Assembly: GCA_041875495.1 (NCBI GenBank)
Contig: CP112982.1
Span: 1,736,001 to 1,800,000, forward strand
Length of the DNA stretch: 64,000 bases
DNA from: Halomonas sp. CH40
GTDB taxonomy: Bacteria > Pseudomonadota > Gammaproteobacteria > Pseudomonadales > Halomonadaceae
Direction of reading: 5' to 3'
A model generated the notes under the pieces. It saw only the letters and a list, made by a program, of their open reading frames with translations. It searched no databases and had not been told where the DNA came from. This document shows, in pieces, positions 27,357 through 36,331 of the stretch. The position numbers were made by a program, and so were the translations under genes. Position 1 is the first letter of the stretch; the number at the start of each line of letters is the position of its first letter.

Positions 27357-28253
27357 TTACCCTGAGTTAAGGCATGGGGCCTGAACGGTGTCTCTGAGTA
27401 CATCCCGCAGCGCCTGGGCAGCGACCGATAGCTCCTGGTGGGTGAGAATCCCGACCTGACAGGAAATATCCGGCCGGGTGAGCGGAATACAGTGGGCGCC
27501 CAGTTCGGTCATCTGTTGAATGCACATGGAGGGCACAGCGCTAACCCCAAGGCCGTCTGCGACCATGCGCCCGACGGTGGCCAACTGGTGGCTTTCAAAC
27601 GCCACCGGTAACACCGTTGCGCGCTTCTCGAGCGCCTGTTCCAGTAGGCGTCGTACCATCGAAGGGCGCTGTAGGGTGATGAAGTCCTGGCGAATCATTT
27701 CGGTCCAGGTGAGTTGCTCAAGCTGGGCAAGTGGGCTGTTGCGCGGCACTACCGCCACAAAGCGGTCATCAAACAAAGGCGTGAAGTGCAGGCTACCCAG
27801 CCCTTCTGGGGCAAAGGCAATACCCATTTCAACCTGCCTGGAGCGCACCATGTCGATCACTTCCTCGTTGATGACATCGTGTACGGTAATGTTGATTTTT
27901 GGATATTGCTGACGAAACTTGACCAATGCTGCGGGTAGCAGATTACTGGCAAACGCTGGCATGGCCGCAACGCCCAGGCGGCCAAGTTGCAGGGTGAAAC
28001 GCTGGCGCAGACGCTCCTCGGTGTTGTCCCACTGTGCGAGCAGGTGCTTTGCCAGCGGTACCAGGGATTCTCCTTCGGGCGTTAAACGGACGCTGCGTGT
28101 ACTACGAATCAGCAATTTACCGCCCAGAGTATCTTCCAGCCCCTTGATCGCCAGGCTCAGTGCCGGCTGTGAAAGGTGCAAGCGTTCGCAGGCCTGGGTA
28201 AAGCTCAAGGTCTGGGCGACGGCCAGAAAAGCGCGCAGTTGTTTGACGGTCAT
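27357..28253 (-). CDS. LysR-family regulator divergent from CoA-transferase genes
   Basis: A 298-residue LysR protein: winged helix-turn-helix in residues 1-60 (LRAFLAVAQTLSFTQACERL, then LSQPALSLAIKGLED), followed by a two-lobe effector domain. It is divergent from the CoA-transferase genes with a 211-base shared upstream region that holds a perfect 16-base AT palindrome (28284-28299). By the usual LysR logic it should control the CoA-transferase operon and perhaps respond to a ketone body or acyl-CoA; this is inference from position. Confidence 0.9.
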   Translation of the reverse strand: MTVKQLRAFLAVAQTLSFTQACERLHLSQPALSLAIKGLEDTLGGKLLIRSTRSVRLTPEGESLVPLAKHLLAQWDNTEERLRQRFTLQLGRLGVAAMPAFASNLLPAALVKFRQQYPKINITVHDVINEEVIDMVRSRQVEMGIAFAPEGLGSLHFTPLFDDRFVAVVPRNSPLAQLEQLTWTEMIRQDFITLQRPSMVRRLLEQALEKRATVLPVAFESHQLATVGRMVADGLGVSAVPSMCIQQMTELGAHCIPLTRPDISCQVGILTHQELSVAAQALRDVLRDTVQAPCLNSG

Positions 28254-28283
28254 CGTCTGGCTCCAAGAATAACGCGGCGAAAA

Positions 28284-28299
28284 ATTATTAATTAATAAT
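28284..28299. promoter_or_regulatory. Perfect 16-bp AT palindrome, candidate LysR operator
   Basis: ATTATTAATTAATAAT is fully self-complementary and lies 31-46 bases before the LysR start in the divergent region. It contains the T-N11-A spacing expected of LysR sites. In such AT-rich DNA a chance palindrome is also possible. Confidence 0.4.
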
Positions 28300-28464
28300 A
28301 TAAATAAATTGATAAATAAAACAAACTTAACAAATATATCATCTGGTACAACACTGGGCCTATCCGGTAGCCGGAGCCGCCAGTGGCATTGAAAGATTCA
28401 TTGCTGCCGAAAGAAGGCGTGTTAGCCGTCAATAGCATCCATTAATAACAAGTGAGGATTCATC

Positions 28465-29163
28465 ATGGCAGGTTTTGACAAGCGAGTGGCTTCCTATGAA
28501 GAAGCAATGCAGGGAATCGAAAGCGGTATGACGGTGATTGCCGGCGGGTTTGGTCTGTGTGGCATACCTGAAAACCTGATTGCCGAGATCAAGCGTCTTG
28601 GTGTCAAGGATCTGACCGTTGTTTCCAATAACTGCGGCGTTGATGGTTTTGGCCTGGGCCTTTTGCTGGAAGACCGTCAGATCCGCAAGATCCTGGCATC
28701 CTATGTGGGTGAAAATGCCATGTTTGAGCAGCAAATGCTCAATGATGAAATCGAAGTGGTATTGACACCCCAAGGAACCCTGGCTGAAAAAATGCGTGCT
28801 GGCGGTGCTGGTATTCCGGCCTTTTATACCGCTACAGGCTACGGCACCCCGATTGGTGAAGGTAAGGAAGTCCGCGAGTTCAACGGTCGCCCGCACATTC
28901 TGGAAGAATCCGTCACCGGCGACTTTGCTATCGTCAAGGGCTGGAAGGCCGACTGGTATGGCAATGTGGTTTACCGTCACACGGCTCAGAACTTTAATCC
29001 CATGGCCGCCACCGCGGGCAGAATCACTGTGGTTGAGGTGGAAGAAATTGTTGAACCGGGTGAATTGGATCCAGCCCAGATTCATACGCCGGGCATTTAT
29101 GTGGATCGCCTGATTCAGGGCACATTCGAGAAGCGTATCGAAAAACGCACCGTTCGCAGCTAA
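28465..29163 (+). CDS. scoA: 3-oxoacid CoA-transferase subunit A
   Basis: A 232-residue alpha subunit that, with the next gene, moves CoA between succinyl-CoA (or acetyl-CoA) and acetoacetate. Family features are the glycine-rich start [16 protein letters not shown], the [16 protein letters not shown] stretch and the long [16 protein letters not shown] loop. GTGAGG precedes the ATG. It heads a two-gene operon with scoB (66 bases later). The 3-hydroxybutyrate dehydrogenase at 31853 completes a route from 3-hydroxybutyrate to acetoacetyl-CoA. Whether the CoA donor is succinyl-CoA (ScoAB) or acetyl-CoA (AtoDA) cannot be fixed by eye. Confidence 0.9.
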   Translation: MAGFDKRVASYEEAMQGIESGMTVIAGGFGLCGIPENLIAEIKRLGVKDLTVVSNNCGVDGFGLGLLLEDRQIRKILASYVGENAMFEQQMLNDEIEVVLTPQGTLAEKMRAGGAGIPAFYTATGYGTPIGEGKEVREFNGRPHILEESVTGDFAIVKGWKADWYGNVVYRHTAQNFNPMAATAGRITVVEVEEIVEPGELDPAQIHTPGIYVDRLIQGTFEKRIEKRTVRS

Positions 29164-29228
29164 GGCAATGTTTTTCAAGCAGCCTAATTTGCCCAAGAAT
29201 CGTTTTTAAAATAATAGGATAGATAATC

Positions 29229-29894
29229 ATGGCACTAACACGTGAACAGATGGCAATGCGCGTTGCGCGTGAGCTGGAAGATGGCTTCTACGTTAATCTG
29301 GGTATCGGTATTCCAACGCTGGTGGCCAACTATATTCCTGACGGCATGGACGTCATGCTGCAGTCAGAAAACGGCCTGCTGGGGATGGGGCGTTTTCCAA
29401 CCGAAGAAGAACTTGATGCGGATATGATCAATGCCGGTAAGCAAACGGTGACGGCACGCCCGGGAGCCGCCATTTTTTCATCAGCGGAGTCGTTTGCGAT
29501 GATTCGCGGCGGCCATGTTGATTTGACTGTACTGGGGGCCTTTGAAGTTGATCAGAACGGCAATATTGCTTCCTGGATGGTGCCTGGCAAGTTGATCAAA
29601 GGTATGGGTGGCGCCATGGATCTGGTGGCTGGCGCGGAAAATATCATCTGCACCATGACCCATGCGTCCAAGCACGGTGAATCCAAACTGCTTGAAGCAT
29701 GCACTTTGCCGCTAACCGGCGCGGGCTGTATCAACCGTGTGTTGACGGATCTGGCCTATATGGAAATCAAGGACGGTACGTTCATACTCAAAGAGCGGGC
29801 GCCTGGAGTGAGCGTTGAAGAAATCATCGAGAAAACCGCTGGCAAGCTGGTGGTGCCGGATAACGTTCCTGAAATGACCTTTGTCGAAGGTTAA
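29229..29894 (+). CDS. scoB: 3-oxoacid CoA-transferase subunit B
   Basis: A 221-residue beta subunit carrying the catalytic glutamate: E47 in the SENG motif of LQSENGLLGMG, which forms the glutamyl-CoA thioester. Other family features are GFYVNLGIGIPT, GGHVDLTVLGAFEVD, and WMVPGKLIKGMGGAMDLV. It lies 66 bases after scoA and ends the operon; no clear terminator follows, only a 124-base gap before the convergent DUF1338-like gene. Confidence 0.93.
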   Translation: MALTREQMAMRVARELEDGFYVNLGIGIPTLVANYIPDGMDVMLQSENGLLGMGRFPTEEELDADMINAGKQTVTARPGAAIFSSAESFAMIRGGHVDLTVLGAFEVDQNGNIASWMVPGKLIKGMGGAMDLVAGAENIICTMTHASKHGESKLLEACTLPLTGAGCINRVLTDLAYMEIKDGTFILKERAPGVSVEEIIEKTAGKLVVPDNVPEMTFVEG

Positions 29895-30018
29895 ACGACA
29901 TAAACCTGGCTCAACGCTCGGGGCTATGTATAAAGACTATGTAGAAGGGCTGTGCAGAGTCAGCTTGTGGCTGGCGCTGCGCAGTCTGGTGTCATGGAAG
30001 CAGTGCTGTTGGGTGCCG

Positions 30019-30792
30019 TCACATGACTTCGCAGCGGGTATGGTGAGGTAATAGCTGGCAGGCAATCGGCTCGTGGTCATCTTCCACGCGCTTTTGAACC
30101 AGCGCTAGCCCACCAAAAGAAATGCGGTGCTCATCACCTTCTGCAAACACCATTTTCTGGGCATTGGTCGGGTAAAAGCGATGCTCAAGCAATGAAGAGA
30201 CGGGGAAAATGCCGTTTTGCTCGGCGCAGGCCCGTGCCATGCCGGAGTCGCTGAGCTGTTGATCGATTTCCCGCAGTGGTTGGCCTAGCGTGTGGCAGTT
30301 GAACCCCGCATGGTGAAGGCGAGGCCCCATGGCGGCCAGCCAGGCAGCCAAGGGGTGAGTCTTCAGCAGTGCTTCATGCAGCGACCATGTGGGCATTGGC
30401 CAAGGGCGACCGTGGCAGAACAGTTCAACGCCCTTTGCTGCGTCGTTAGCAAGCCCCGGTTGATGGATGAGCCGGGTAAGGTCTTCTCTCGGGCTTTTGG
30501 GCAGCGTACCTATTTGCAGCTCCGCTACAATCAGCCAACTGCCGCTGTCTTGCGGTGACCAAAGGTGTACCAGCAAGCCCTTGTCAGCCATGGCATAGCG
30601 GGAAACCAGCTGATAGCCCATCTGGGCAAGAAAGGGAGATATCGCCTTGGCGCTGAACTCGCCGACATTGAGGGTCAGCAAGGTCATGTATTCAGCTTGT
30701 TCGGCCTTGGGCCACAGGGTCAAGGCCCCAATATCAGGGTGGGCATGAATATAATCCAGCCATAATTGTTGTATGAACTCCTTGCGCTGCAT
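30019..30792 (-). CDS. DUF1338-like protein (2-oxoadipate dioxygenase/decarboxylase family), possibly inactive
   Basis: A 257-residue protein that resembles short DUF1338 proteins, relatives of HglS/YdcJ, which decarboxylate 2-oxoadipate in lysine breakdown with a non-haem iron. Similar points are the N-terminal FIQQLWLDYI, the central GSWLIVAELQIGTLP and the HHAGFNCHTL stretch. At the position where family members have an invariant His in a NDHxAxRTF-like motif, this protein reads AEYMTLLTLN (Tyr), and near the end the expected Glu region reads GGLALVQKR. So two of three metal ligands seem lost. The ATG at 30792 follows GAGGA. The assignment is from memory of the family and should be treated as tentative. 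Confidence 0.5.
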   Translation of the reverse strand: MQRKEFIQQLWLDYIHAHPDIGALTLWPKAEQAEYMTLLTLNVGEFSAKAISPFLAQMGYQLVSRYAMADKGLLVHLWSPQDSGSWLIVAELQIGTLPKSPREDLTRLIHQPGLANDAAKGVELFCHGRPWPMPTWSLHEALLKTHPLAAWLAAMGPRLHHAGFNCHTLGQPLREIDQQLSDSGMARACAEQNGIFPVSSLLEHRFYPTNAQKMVFAEGDEHRISFGGLALVQKRVEDDHEPIACQLLPHHTRCEVM

Positions 30793-30929
30793 GATGATAT
30801 CCTCGCCTGCAAGATACGTTGAGAGTAGACGTTTTTCTACACACGTATTATAGGCAACGAGGACTGTTCGGCGTTCAACGCAGGTTAACGGCATGGCTGA
30901 TAATCTGCTTGACCTGACACTTTGAAATT

Positions 30930-31193
30930 TCAGTGACCCAGAGAAGGATGTTGGCGCACATACTGATCAAATTCGGTGAAGCCACCAATGTGCTCCTGAT
31001 CGACAAACACCTGGGGGACGGTGTGCACAGGTTTGCCCGCGGTTTTAGCGATATCTTCCTTGGTGATGCCTTCACTGGGCATATCGATATAGCGCAGGCC
31101 ATCAATCTTACCTGCACTCTCAAGTTGTTCGGCCAGGCGCTTGGCCATGACGCAGAAAGGGCATGACAGACGACCATAGATGACAACAAACAT
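30930..31193 (-). CDS. grxA: Glutaredoxin 1 type, GrxA
   Basis: An 87-residue thiol-disulfide oxidoreductase with active-site CPFC (C11, C14). It follows E. coli GrxA rather than GrxC: YGRLSCPFCVMAKRLAEQL, EGITKEDIAKTAGKPV, TVPQVFVDQEHIGGF. The cis-proline motif TVP and the GG glutathione-binding pair are present. It reduces disulfides in ribonucleotide reductase and other proteins using glutathione. It stands alone on the minus strand. Confidence 0.93.
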   Translation of the reverse strand: MFVVIYGRLSCPFCVMAKRLAEQLESAGKIDGLRYIDMPSEGITKEDIAKTAGKPVHTVPQVFVDQEHIGGFTEFDQYVRQHPSLGH

Positions 31194-31321
31194 ATAGCTT
31201 GACTCCTTTGAATGAATTTTTAATACATTAGTCTGACGTAGCCAAGACCGTTTGGCTAATAGCAGGATGCTACATCACCCATTGATCCTGATTATGGCGA
31301 TTCCAGATAGAGAACTTTTTA

Positions 31322-31747
31322 ATGCAGTTACCCACGCTTGAAGAGTACGAGCAGATTACTGAACTGGCCCGCAACTATCGAGACAGTCAGATACGCTTGC
31401 TCAAACGCGAGCCTGTCTTCAACCCACGCCTGGGTGTCGATGGCTTATGTTTTCAACGTGGCCAGTTTGAAGCGTTGGAAGGCACCGGCCTGATCGGCGC
31501 CTTGATCACCCCCTGTGCGCTGTGGCTGGTGGCCATTCCGGAAAATGCCAGCTCACATGTATGCCAGGACAGCTTGCTGATTTCACTACCATCGGGGGCG
31601 TATCGTTTTGTTCTGCAACCATTGCAGGATGGCCAAGGCTGCTATATGTGCCGGATATTGGATGACCTGAGCGATCTTCAGACCATGCAGGAGGCGGCCC
31701 AATTGGCGCAGCGCCTGATGGAACGCATTATGACACCGGCAACATAG
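31322..31747 (+). CDS. HybE-like ([NiFe]-hydrogenase assembly chaperone family) protein
   Basis: A 141-residue soluble protein that resembles the HybE/HoxT chaperone family: FNPRLGVDGLCF, GLIGALITPCALWLVAIP, LPSGAYRFVLQPL and the C-terminal YMCRILDDLSDLQTMQEAAQLAQRL follow the family pattern. HybE in E. coli assists the twin-arginine substrate HybO of hydrogenase 2. No hydrogenase gene is in this window, so either a hydrogenase is elsewhere or this branch has another job. It starts at an ATG with no clear ribosome site and lies between grxA and bdhA. The family call is moderate. Confidence 0.55.
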   Translation: MQLPTLEEYEQITELARNYRDSQIRLLKREPVFNPRLGVDGLCFQRGQFEALEGTGLIGALITPCALWLVAIPENASSHVCQDSLLISLPSGAYRFVLQPLQDGQGCYMCRILDDLSDLQTMQEAAQLAQRLMERIMTPAT

Positions 31748-31852
31748 TGGTTTTACCCTGTCATTCTGGTTACCTTGATGTGTGGGTCGGTGGTTTTCCA
31801 GGGTGTAATCTTTCACAAGCCACGTTAACAAGAACTTTTAACAGGAATCTAT

Positions 31853-32632
31853 ATGACAACAAGTGCTTCGACAACGAATAATCCCCGTGTTGCGGTCGTC
31901 ACGGGTACCAGCAGTGGCATTGGCGAAGCTGTCGTCAAAAAGCTCTGTGATCTGGGGCATCAGGTGCTGGCGGTAGACTTTAACCCGGCGGGCAAAGCGG
32001 TCGCAGAAGCCGCCGGTGCTGCCTTCTTTGAAGCAGACCTGACCGATGCAGACGCCTGCCGTGCGGCGGTCGACGATGCGGTCAAACGCTTTGGCAGCGT
32101 CGATATTCTGGTCAATAATGCCGGCATTCAGCACGTTTCTCCGATCGAAAGCTTTCCAGAGCAGAAGTGGCGGCAGATTATTGATCTGATGTTGACCGCT
32201 CCTTTCCTGCTTTCACAGGCAGCCTGGCCGCATATGCGCGAAGGTGGCTGGGGGCGTATCGTCAATATCGCTTCCGTGCATGCTCAGGTGGCTTCTCCGG
32301 GCAAGTCAGCGTATATCAGTGCCAAGCACGGCATGATTGGTTTGACCAAGACCGCCGCTCTGGAAGGCGGTGAGCAGGGTATTACCGCCAACGCCATCTG
32401 TCCGGCCTATGTGAAAACGCCGCTGGTGGATAATCAGATTGCTGATCAAGCCAAGCTTCATGGCATGGAAGAGCAAGAGGTGATCGAGAAAATCATGCTC
32501 AAGAATGCGGCCGTCAAGCGCCTGATCGAGCCTTCGGAAGTGGCTGAAATGGTGGCCTTTCTGTGTGCTGACACTGCCGGAGCGGTGACCGGTTCAAGCT
32601 GGAATATCGATCTTGGCTGGACGGCTCAGTAA
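31853..32632 (+). CDS. bdhA: 3-hydroxybutyrate dehydrogenase (SDR family)
   Basis: A 259-residue short-chain dehydrogenase that oxidises 3-hydroxybutyrate to acetoacetate with NAD+. The cofactor motif TGTSSGIG is at 17-24, NNAG follows, and the catalytic YxxxK is YISAK within the family-typical stretch AYISAKHGMIGLTK. The C-terminal DLGWTAQ ending matches 3-hydroxybutyrate dehydrogenases rather than FabG. It acts with the CoA transferase at 28465-29894 to use polyhydroxybutyrate or external ketone bodies. A terminator follows at 32679. Confidence 0.9.
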   Translation: MTTSASTTNNPRVAVVTGTSSGIGEAVVKKLCDLGHQVLAVDFNPAGKAVAEAAGAAFFEADLTDADACRAAVDDAVKRFGSVDILVNNAGIQHVSPIESFPEQKWRQIIDLMLTAPFLLSQAAWPHMREGGWGRIVNIASVHAQVASPGKSAYISAKHGMIGLTKTAALEGGEQGITANAICPAYVKTPLVDNQIADQAKLHGMEEQEVIEKIMLKNAAVKRLIEPSEVAEMVAFLCADTAGAVTGSSWNIDLGWTAQ

Positions 32633-32678
32633 TTTCTCAAGCCTATTGTTTGATGGCTAAAGTTTCCAGCTAGTAGAC

Positions 32679-32702
32679 AACCCGCCGCCAGGCGGGTTTT
32701 TT
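32679..32702 (+). terminator. Intrinsic terminator of bdhA
   Basis: AACCCGCC pairs with GGCGGGTT around a 4-base loop, followed by a run of six T (32697-32702). It lies 47 bases after the bdhA stop. Its complement may also serve the convergent regA-like gene. Confidence 0.85.
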
Positions 32703-32734
32703 GAGTTTGGCGCTAGTTCTATAACACAGTAGAG

Positions 32735-33304
32735 CTAGCGTCTGACTGGGCGCTTTTGCAGCTTGCGTTGCAGGGTACGCCGATGCATACCCAAGGCGCG
32801 GGCTGTGGCAGAGATATTCCCATCATGCTCCTGGAGCACTTTCTGGATATGTTCCCAGGTAATGCGGTTCACTGAAGGTGGGTTCTCGGCGACTTCTGCA
32901 TCAGGGTTGCCTTCCTGGCGATTGAAGGACGTCAATACATCATCAGCATCAGCCGGCTTGCACAGATAGTTGACGGCGCCAAGTTTGATGGCTTCAACCG
33001 CAGTGGCAATGCTGGAGTAACCAGTCAGGACAACCACACGACACCCGGGTATCACAGCGAGTAGTTCGGGCAACAGCTTGAGGCCGGAGCTGTTTTCCAG
33101 TTTGAGATCAAGCGTTGCCATGCTCGGCGATTCGCTGGCAGCAAGGCTCAGCGCCTGGTCGGCATCGTGGGCAACGCTAACCTGATAGCCACGCCGGGTA
33201 AGCGCGCGACTGAGCACATGACAAAACATCTCGTCGTCATCAATGATGAGCAGGCGCTGATCTTGGGTTGATGACTTGTTGTTAGACGGCTTGGGGGTAG
33301 ACAT
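32735..33304 (-). CDS. RegA/ActR/RoxR-family redox response regulator
   Basis: A 189-residue response regulator. The receiver domain (about 15-130) has the phospho-acceptor D66 in MATLDLKLENSSG, acidic pocket IDDDE, Thr (VVLTGYS) and Lys (CKPAD). A linker then leads to a Fis-type helix-turn-helix at the end (GNISATARALGMHRRTLQRKLQKR), the most conserved part of RegA proteins. The ATG at 33304 follows AGAGGAAG. It lies 55 bases downstream of the RegB-like kinase on the same strand. Such pairs switch respiratory and redox genes with quinone-pool state; the targets here are unknown. Confidence 0.9.
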   Translation of the reverse strand: MSTPKPSNNKSSTQDQRLLIIDDDEMFCHVLSRALTRRGYQVSVAHDADQALSLAASESPSMATLDLKLENSSGLKLLPELLAVIPGCRVVVLTGYSSIATAVEAIKLGAVNYLCKPADADDVLTSFNRQEGNPDAEVAENPPSVNRITWEHIQKVLQEHDGNISATARALGMHRRTLQRKLQKRPVRR

Positions 33305-33359
33305 GGCTTCCTCTGTTAATCCGCACAGCAATTCAGCAAATGATGATGCCAGGGTCAGA

Positions 33360-34634
33360 TCATGACGGTGGCGAGGAACTCAATGGGAGGATGACCTCTG
33401 TCAGCGTGCCACCCTCTGGATGGTTGTAGAGGCTGACGCCGCCACCAAAGCGATTGATCGTAGCATGGGTCAGAAATAAGCCAATACCCATGCCTTTGCT
33501 TTTGGTCGAAACAAAGGTGTCACCAAGTTGGTCAGCAATCGACATGGAAACCCCAGGCCCATGGTCGCGGATATCAACAATCACGCTGTCATTTTGCCAG
33601 TCCAGGCGGATAGCAATATTTTCCGGATTGGCGTCTGCGGCATTATTCAAAAGATTGGTCAAGGCCTGGTCAAGCGTGGCATCAACCGCTAACCAGGGGC
33701 GCCCGCGGCGCTCTGAGACAATCAGTTGATGGCTGACATCCGGGCGCAGTACCAGCCAGCGCTGCACCACGCCAGCCAGCCATACTTCTCCATCCTGCAC
33801 TTCAGGTTCTGCCATACGTCGGCGATCGGCATGGGCCACCAGATGCTGCAGGCGTGATTTGCAGGTATCGACCTGTTGTCTGAGCAGATGAATGTCATCG
33901 CTAAGCGTGGACCCCTTGGGTGCTTCATCGGCCATTTCATTGAGCAGCACCGCCATGGTGGAAAGCGGCGTGCCCAGCTCGTGGGCGGTGCCTGCCGCCT
34001 GGGTAGCGACTGCCAGCACCTGCTCATTCCTGAGGGCGGCTTCCCGGGTGCGCGAGAGGGCTTTGTCGCGGCGACGCAGGGCGTGGGCCATCTTGTAGAT
34101 AAAGAAGGTGATCAAGCCAGCGGAAAGGCCAAAGTTCAGCCACATGCCGAGGGTATGCAGGCTGAGGGGGGAGTCGCTATGGATATGGCTCATTTGCGGA
34201 ACAGCATGATAATTGAACATCAAAAAACTGTAACCTGCCATGGCGAAGGCGGCGATAATCCAGGTGTGTCGCCAGGGCAGCGTGGCAGCAGCAATGGTAA
34301 CCGGCACCAGGTAGTAGGTGATAAAAGGGTTGGTAGCCCCGCCGGTAAAATAGAACAACAGCGTCAGGCCCGCGATATCGGCTAGCAAGTGTAATAGATA
34401 TTCAGTGTGATTAACTGCTCGGGGGCGTCCCAGCCGCCACCAGGTGGCGATATTGAGGGTTCCCATGGCGATAACCACACCGACGACGGCAGGCACCTTT
34501 AGCTCAAAGCCAAGCAATTCAACGCCGATAATGATGGCGAGCAGAAAGCCCGTCCAGGTAATGCCGCGTACGATGGTCAGGCGGACCAGATTACGGTTGG
34601 GCGTTGAAAGTGGCAGGGGTAATTCCGTAGGCAT
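33360..34634 (-). CDS. RegB/PrrB/RoxS-family redox sensor histidine kinase
   Basis: A 424-residue membrane kinase with about six transmembrane helices in residues 20-185. The quinone-binding motif GGxxNPF is present as GGATNPF at 98-104. The H-box HELGTPLSTMAVL has H218, and a cysteine at C258 sits 40 residues later, the same spacing as H225 and C265 of Rhodobacter capsulatus RegB, whose Cys is redox-active. The HATPase domain has N, G1 and G2 boxes (NLLNNAADA, DHGPGVS, GMGIGLFL). It is therefore likely to sense ubiquinone redox state and phosphorylate the RegA-like regulator just downstream. A small membrane protein gene precedes it by 4 bases. Confidence 0.93.
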   Translation of the reverse strand: MPTELPLPLSTPNRNLVRLTIVRGITWTGFLLAIIIGVELLGFELKVPAVVGVVIAMGTLNIATWWRLGRPRAVNHTEYLLHLLADIAGLTLLFYFTGGATNPFITYYLVPVTIAAATLPWRHTWIIAAFAMAGYSFLMFNYHAVPQMSHIHSDSPLSLHTLGMWLNFGLSAGLITFFIYKMAHALRRRDKALSRTREAALRNEQVLAVATQAAGTAHELGTPLSTMAVLLNEMADEAPKGSTLSDDIHLLRQQVDTCKSRLQHLVAHADRRRMAEPEVQDGEVWLAGVVQRWLVLRPDVSHQLIVSERRGRPWLAVDATLDQALTNLLNNAADANPENIAIRLDWQNDSVIVDIRDHGPGVSMSIADQLGDTFVSTKSKGMGIGLFLTHATINRFGGGVSLYNHPEGGTLTEVILPLSSSPPS

Positions 34635-34638
34635 GGCG

Positions 34639-35052
34639 TTATTTGCCGGACGTTATCAGGCGGTGAATCACCTTGATCACCAGTGTAAAGACAAAGGTCA
34701 GCCAGCCAGCCGTTGCCAGCACGTTGACGGCCAACATCTTGGGTGGCAGCCATGCAGGGCCAAGCAGGAACTCAAGCAGGATATAAGCGGCCATACCCAG
34801 CAGCAGAGGCAATGCCAGCAGGTGAATCCACATGTCAGTGCGCCGCTTGCGCACATGATAGCGGCGCAGCAACAAACGCAACGGGCGGTGGAACCAGCTA
34901 ACAAAGATGACGGTGGCAATAAGCAGCATCATGCCGACCGTTGGTTCGGTGCTGCCACGGTAAGCGGAAAGCGTGACCGACCAGCTAAGTGCCAGCCATA
35001 GCAATCCTTCAATGCTGGCAACAATATCCGCATAGCGCCTTACGTTATGCAT
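34639..35052 (-). CDS. Hypothetical membrane protein upstream of RegB-like kinase
   Basis: A 137-residue protein I do not recognise. Four hydrophobic segments are visible (roughly 13-30, 39-55, 75-97, 107-130), joined by a basic cytoplasmic loop (RPLRLLLRRYHVRKRRTD). It has no cysteine pair or metal motif. Its stop is 4 bases from the kinase start, so it is very probably co-transcribed with the RegB/RegA-like pair and might be an accessory to the sensor; this is an inference from spacing only. It could equally be a small unrelated membrane protein. Confidence 0.7.
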   Translation of the reverse strand: MHNVRRYADIVASIEGLLWLALSWSVTLSAYRGSTEPTVGMMLLIATVIFVSWFHRPLRLLLRRYHVRKRRTDMWIHLLALPLLLGMAAYILLEFLLGPAWLPPKMLAVNVLATAGWLTFVFTLVIKVIHRLITSGK

Positions 35053-35148
35053 ACAAAAAATGCGTCCTGAAGCTGATATCAGTGAGAATGATACGTCAAT
35101 TCATCCACTTTGTGGGTATGGATTCCAGCGCGATTATCCGGCGAGCAA

Positions 35149-35176
35149 TTTAAGCAAGCTAAATATCCGGTATAAT
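35149..35176 (+). promoter_or_regulatory. Candidate pyrC promoter
   Basis: A perfect -10 TATAAT (35171-35176) has a weak -35 TTTAAG 16 bases upstream (35149-35154). It lies about 80 bases before the pyrC GTG. Two related CGTATC stretches (near 35207 and 35225) follow and could be a leader element. Confidence 0.4.
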
Positions 35177-35254
35177 CGATGCTGACATTCAATTGCCCAC
35201 ACCATAACGTATCCTGATCCGTTACGTATCAAAATTTGCTCGATAGGAATCGCC

Positions 35255-36301
35255 GTGAAAACACTTAGCCTAACGCGCCCCGATGATTGGCATCTGCACC
35301 TGCGCGACGACGCTGCCATGGAGGCGGTTGTCAATCATAGTGCTGCCCAGATGGGGCGTGCCATCATCATGCCGAATCTCAAGCCACCGGTGACGACAAC
35401 GGCCCAGGCACAAGCCTATCGCCAACGCATTCTGCAGGCATTGCCGGAAGGGTCAAGCTTTGAACCGCTGATGACGCTGTACCTGACCGATACCACGCCA
35501 CCAGAAGAAATTCAGCGGGCCATCGATAGCGGTATCATCAAGGCGGTCAAGCTTTACCCTGCCGGAGCAACGACCAACTCAGCGTCAGGGGTGACCGATC
35601 TGCGCCACTGTGATGAGACGATTGCTGCCATGGCCGAGGCAGGTCTACCGCTTTTGATGCACGGTGAAGTGACCGATGCTGACATCGATATTTTCGATCG
35701 CGAAGCTGTTTTCATTGAGCAGGTGCTCAAGCCCTTGCTAGCGCGTCATCCTTCGCTCAAGGTGGTTTGCGAACACATCACCACTGAGCAGGCGGCCACC
35801 TTTGTGGCCGAAGCGCCGGATAACGTCGCGGCGACCATCACGGCCCATCACCTCCTGTTCAACCGCAACCATATGCTGGTAGGCGGGATTCGTCCGCACT
35901 ATTACTGCCTGCCGATTCTCAAGCGCGAGCGCCACCGTCAGGCGTTGCTCAAGGCAGCAACGTCGGGCAGCCGGAAATTTTTCCTGGGTACTGACAGTGC
36001 GCCTCACGCCCAGGGCGATAAAGAATCCAGCTGTGGCTGTGCGGGTGCCTATACGGCACCGGCGGCGATTGAACTGTATGCCATGGCGTTTGAACAGATG
36101 GATGCGCTCGATCAACTGGAAGCCTTTGCAAGCCTGAATGGCCCGCGCTTTTATGGTTTGCCGGTTAACCCTGACAAGGTAGTGCTGGAGCGTAATAGCT
36201 GGGCACTTCCAGACAGTTACCCTTATGCGGACGGGCAGCGCATCATCCCCTTGCTGGCGGGAGAAACGCTACCCTGGAAACTCCAGAAAGGTAGTATTTA
36301 A
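35255..36301 (+). CDS. pyrC: Dihydroorotase PyrC
   Basis: A 348-residue class II dihydroorotase that interconverts carbamoyl-aspartate and dihydroorotate in de novo pyrimidine synthesis. The metal-binding HLH is H13/H15 ([10 protein letters not shown]), the carbamylated lysine is K99 (KAVKLYPAG), and later ligands lie in HGEV, EHITT and GTDSAPHA. Length equals E. coli PyrC (348). The start is GTG at 35255 with AGGAA upstream. The gene is monocistronic and convergent to mtnN. Confidence 0.96.
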   Translation: MKTLSLTRPDDWHLHLRDDAAMEAVVNHSAAQMGRAIIMPNLKPPVTTTAQAQAYRQRILQALPEGSSFEPLMTLYLTDTTPPEEIQRAIDSGIIKAVKLYPAGATTNSASGVTDLRHCDETIAAMAEAGLPLLMHGEVTDADIDIFDREAVFIEQVLKPLLARHPSLKVVCEHITTEQAATFVAEAPDNVAATITAHHLLFNRNHMLVGGIRPHYYCLPILKRERHRQALLKAATSGSRKFFLGTDSAPHAQGDKESSCGCAGAYTAPAAIELYAMAFEQMDALDQLEAFASLNGPRFYGLPVNPDKVVLERNSWALPDSYPYADGQRIIPLLAGETLPWKLQKGSI

Positions 36302-36331
36302 GATAAAGATGGTGCTTAAGAGAAAGAGCAT

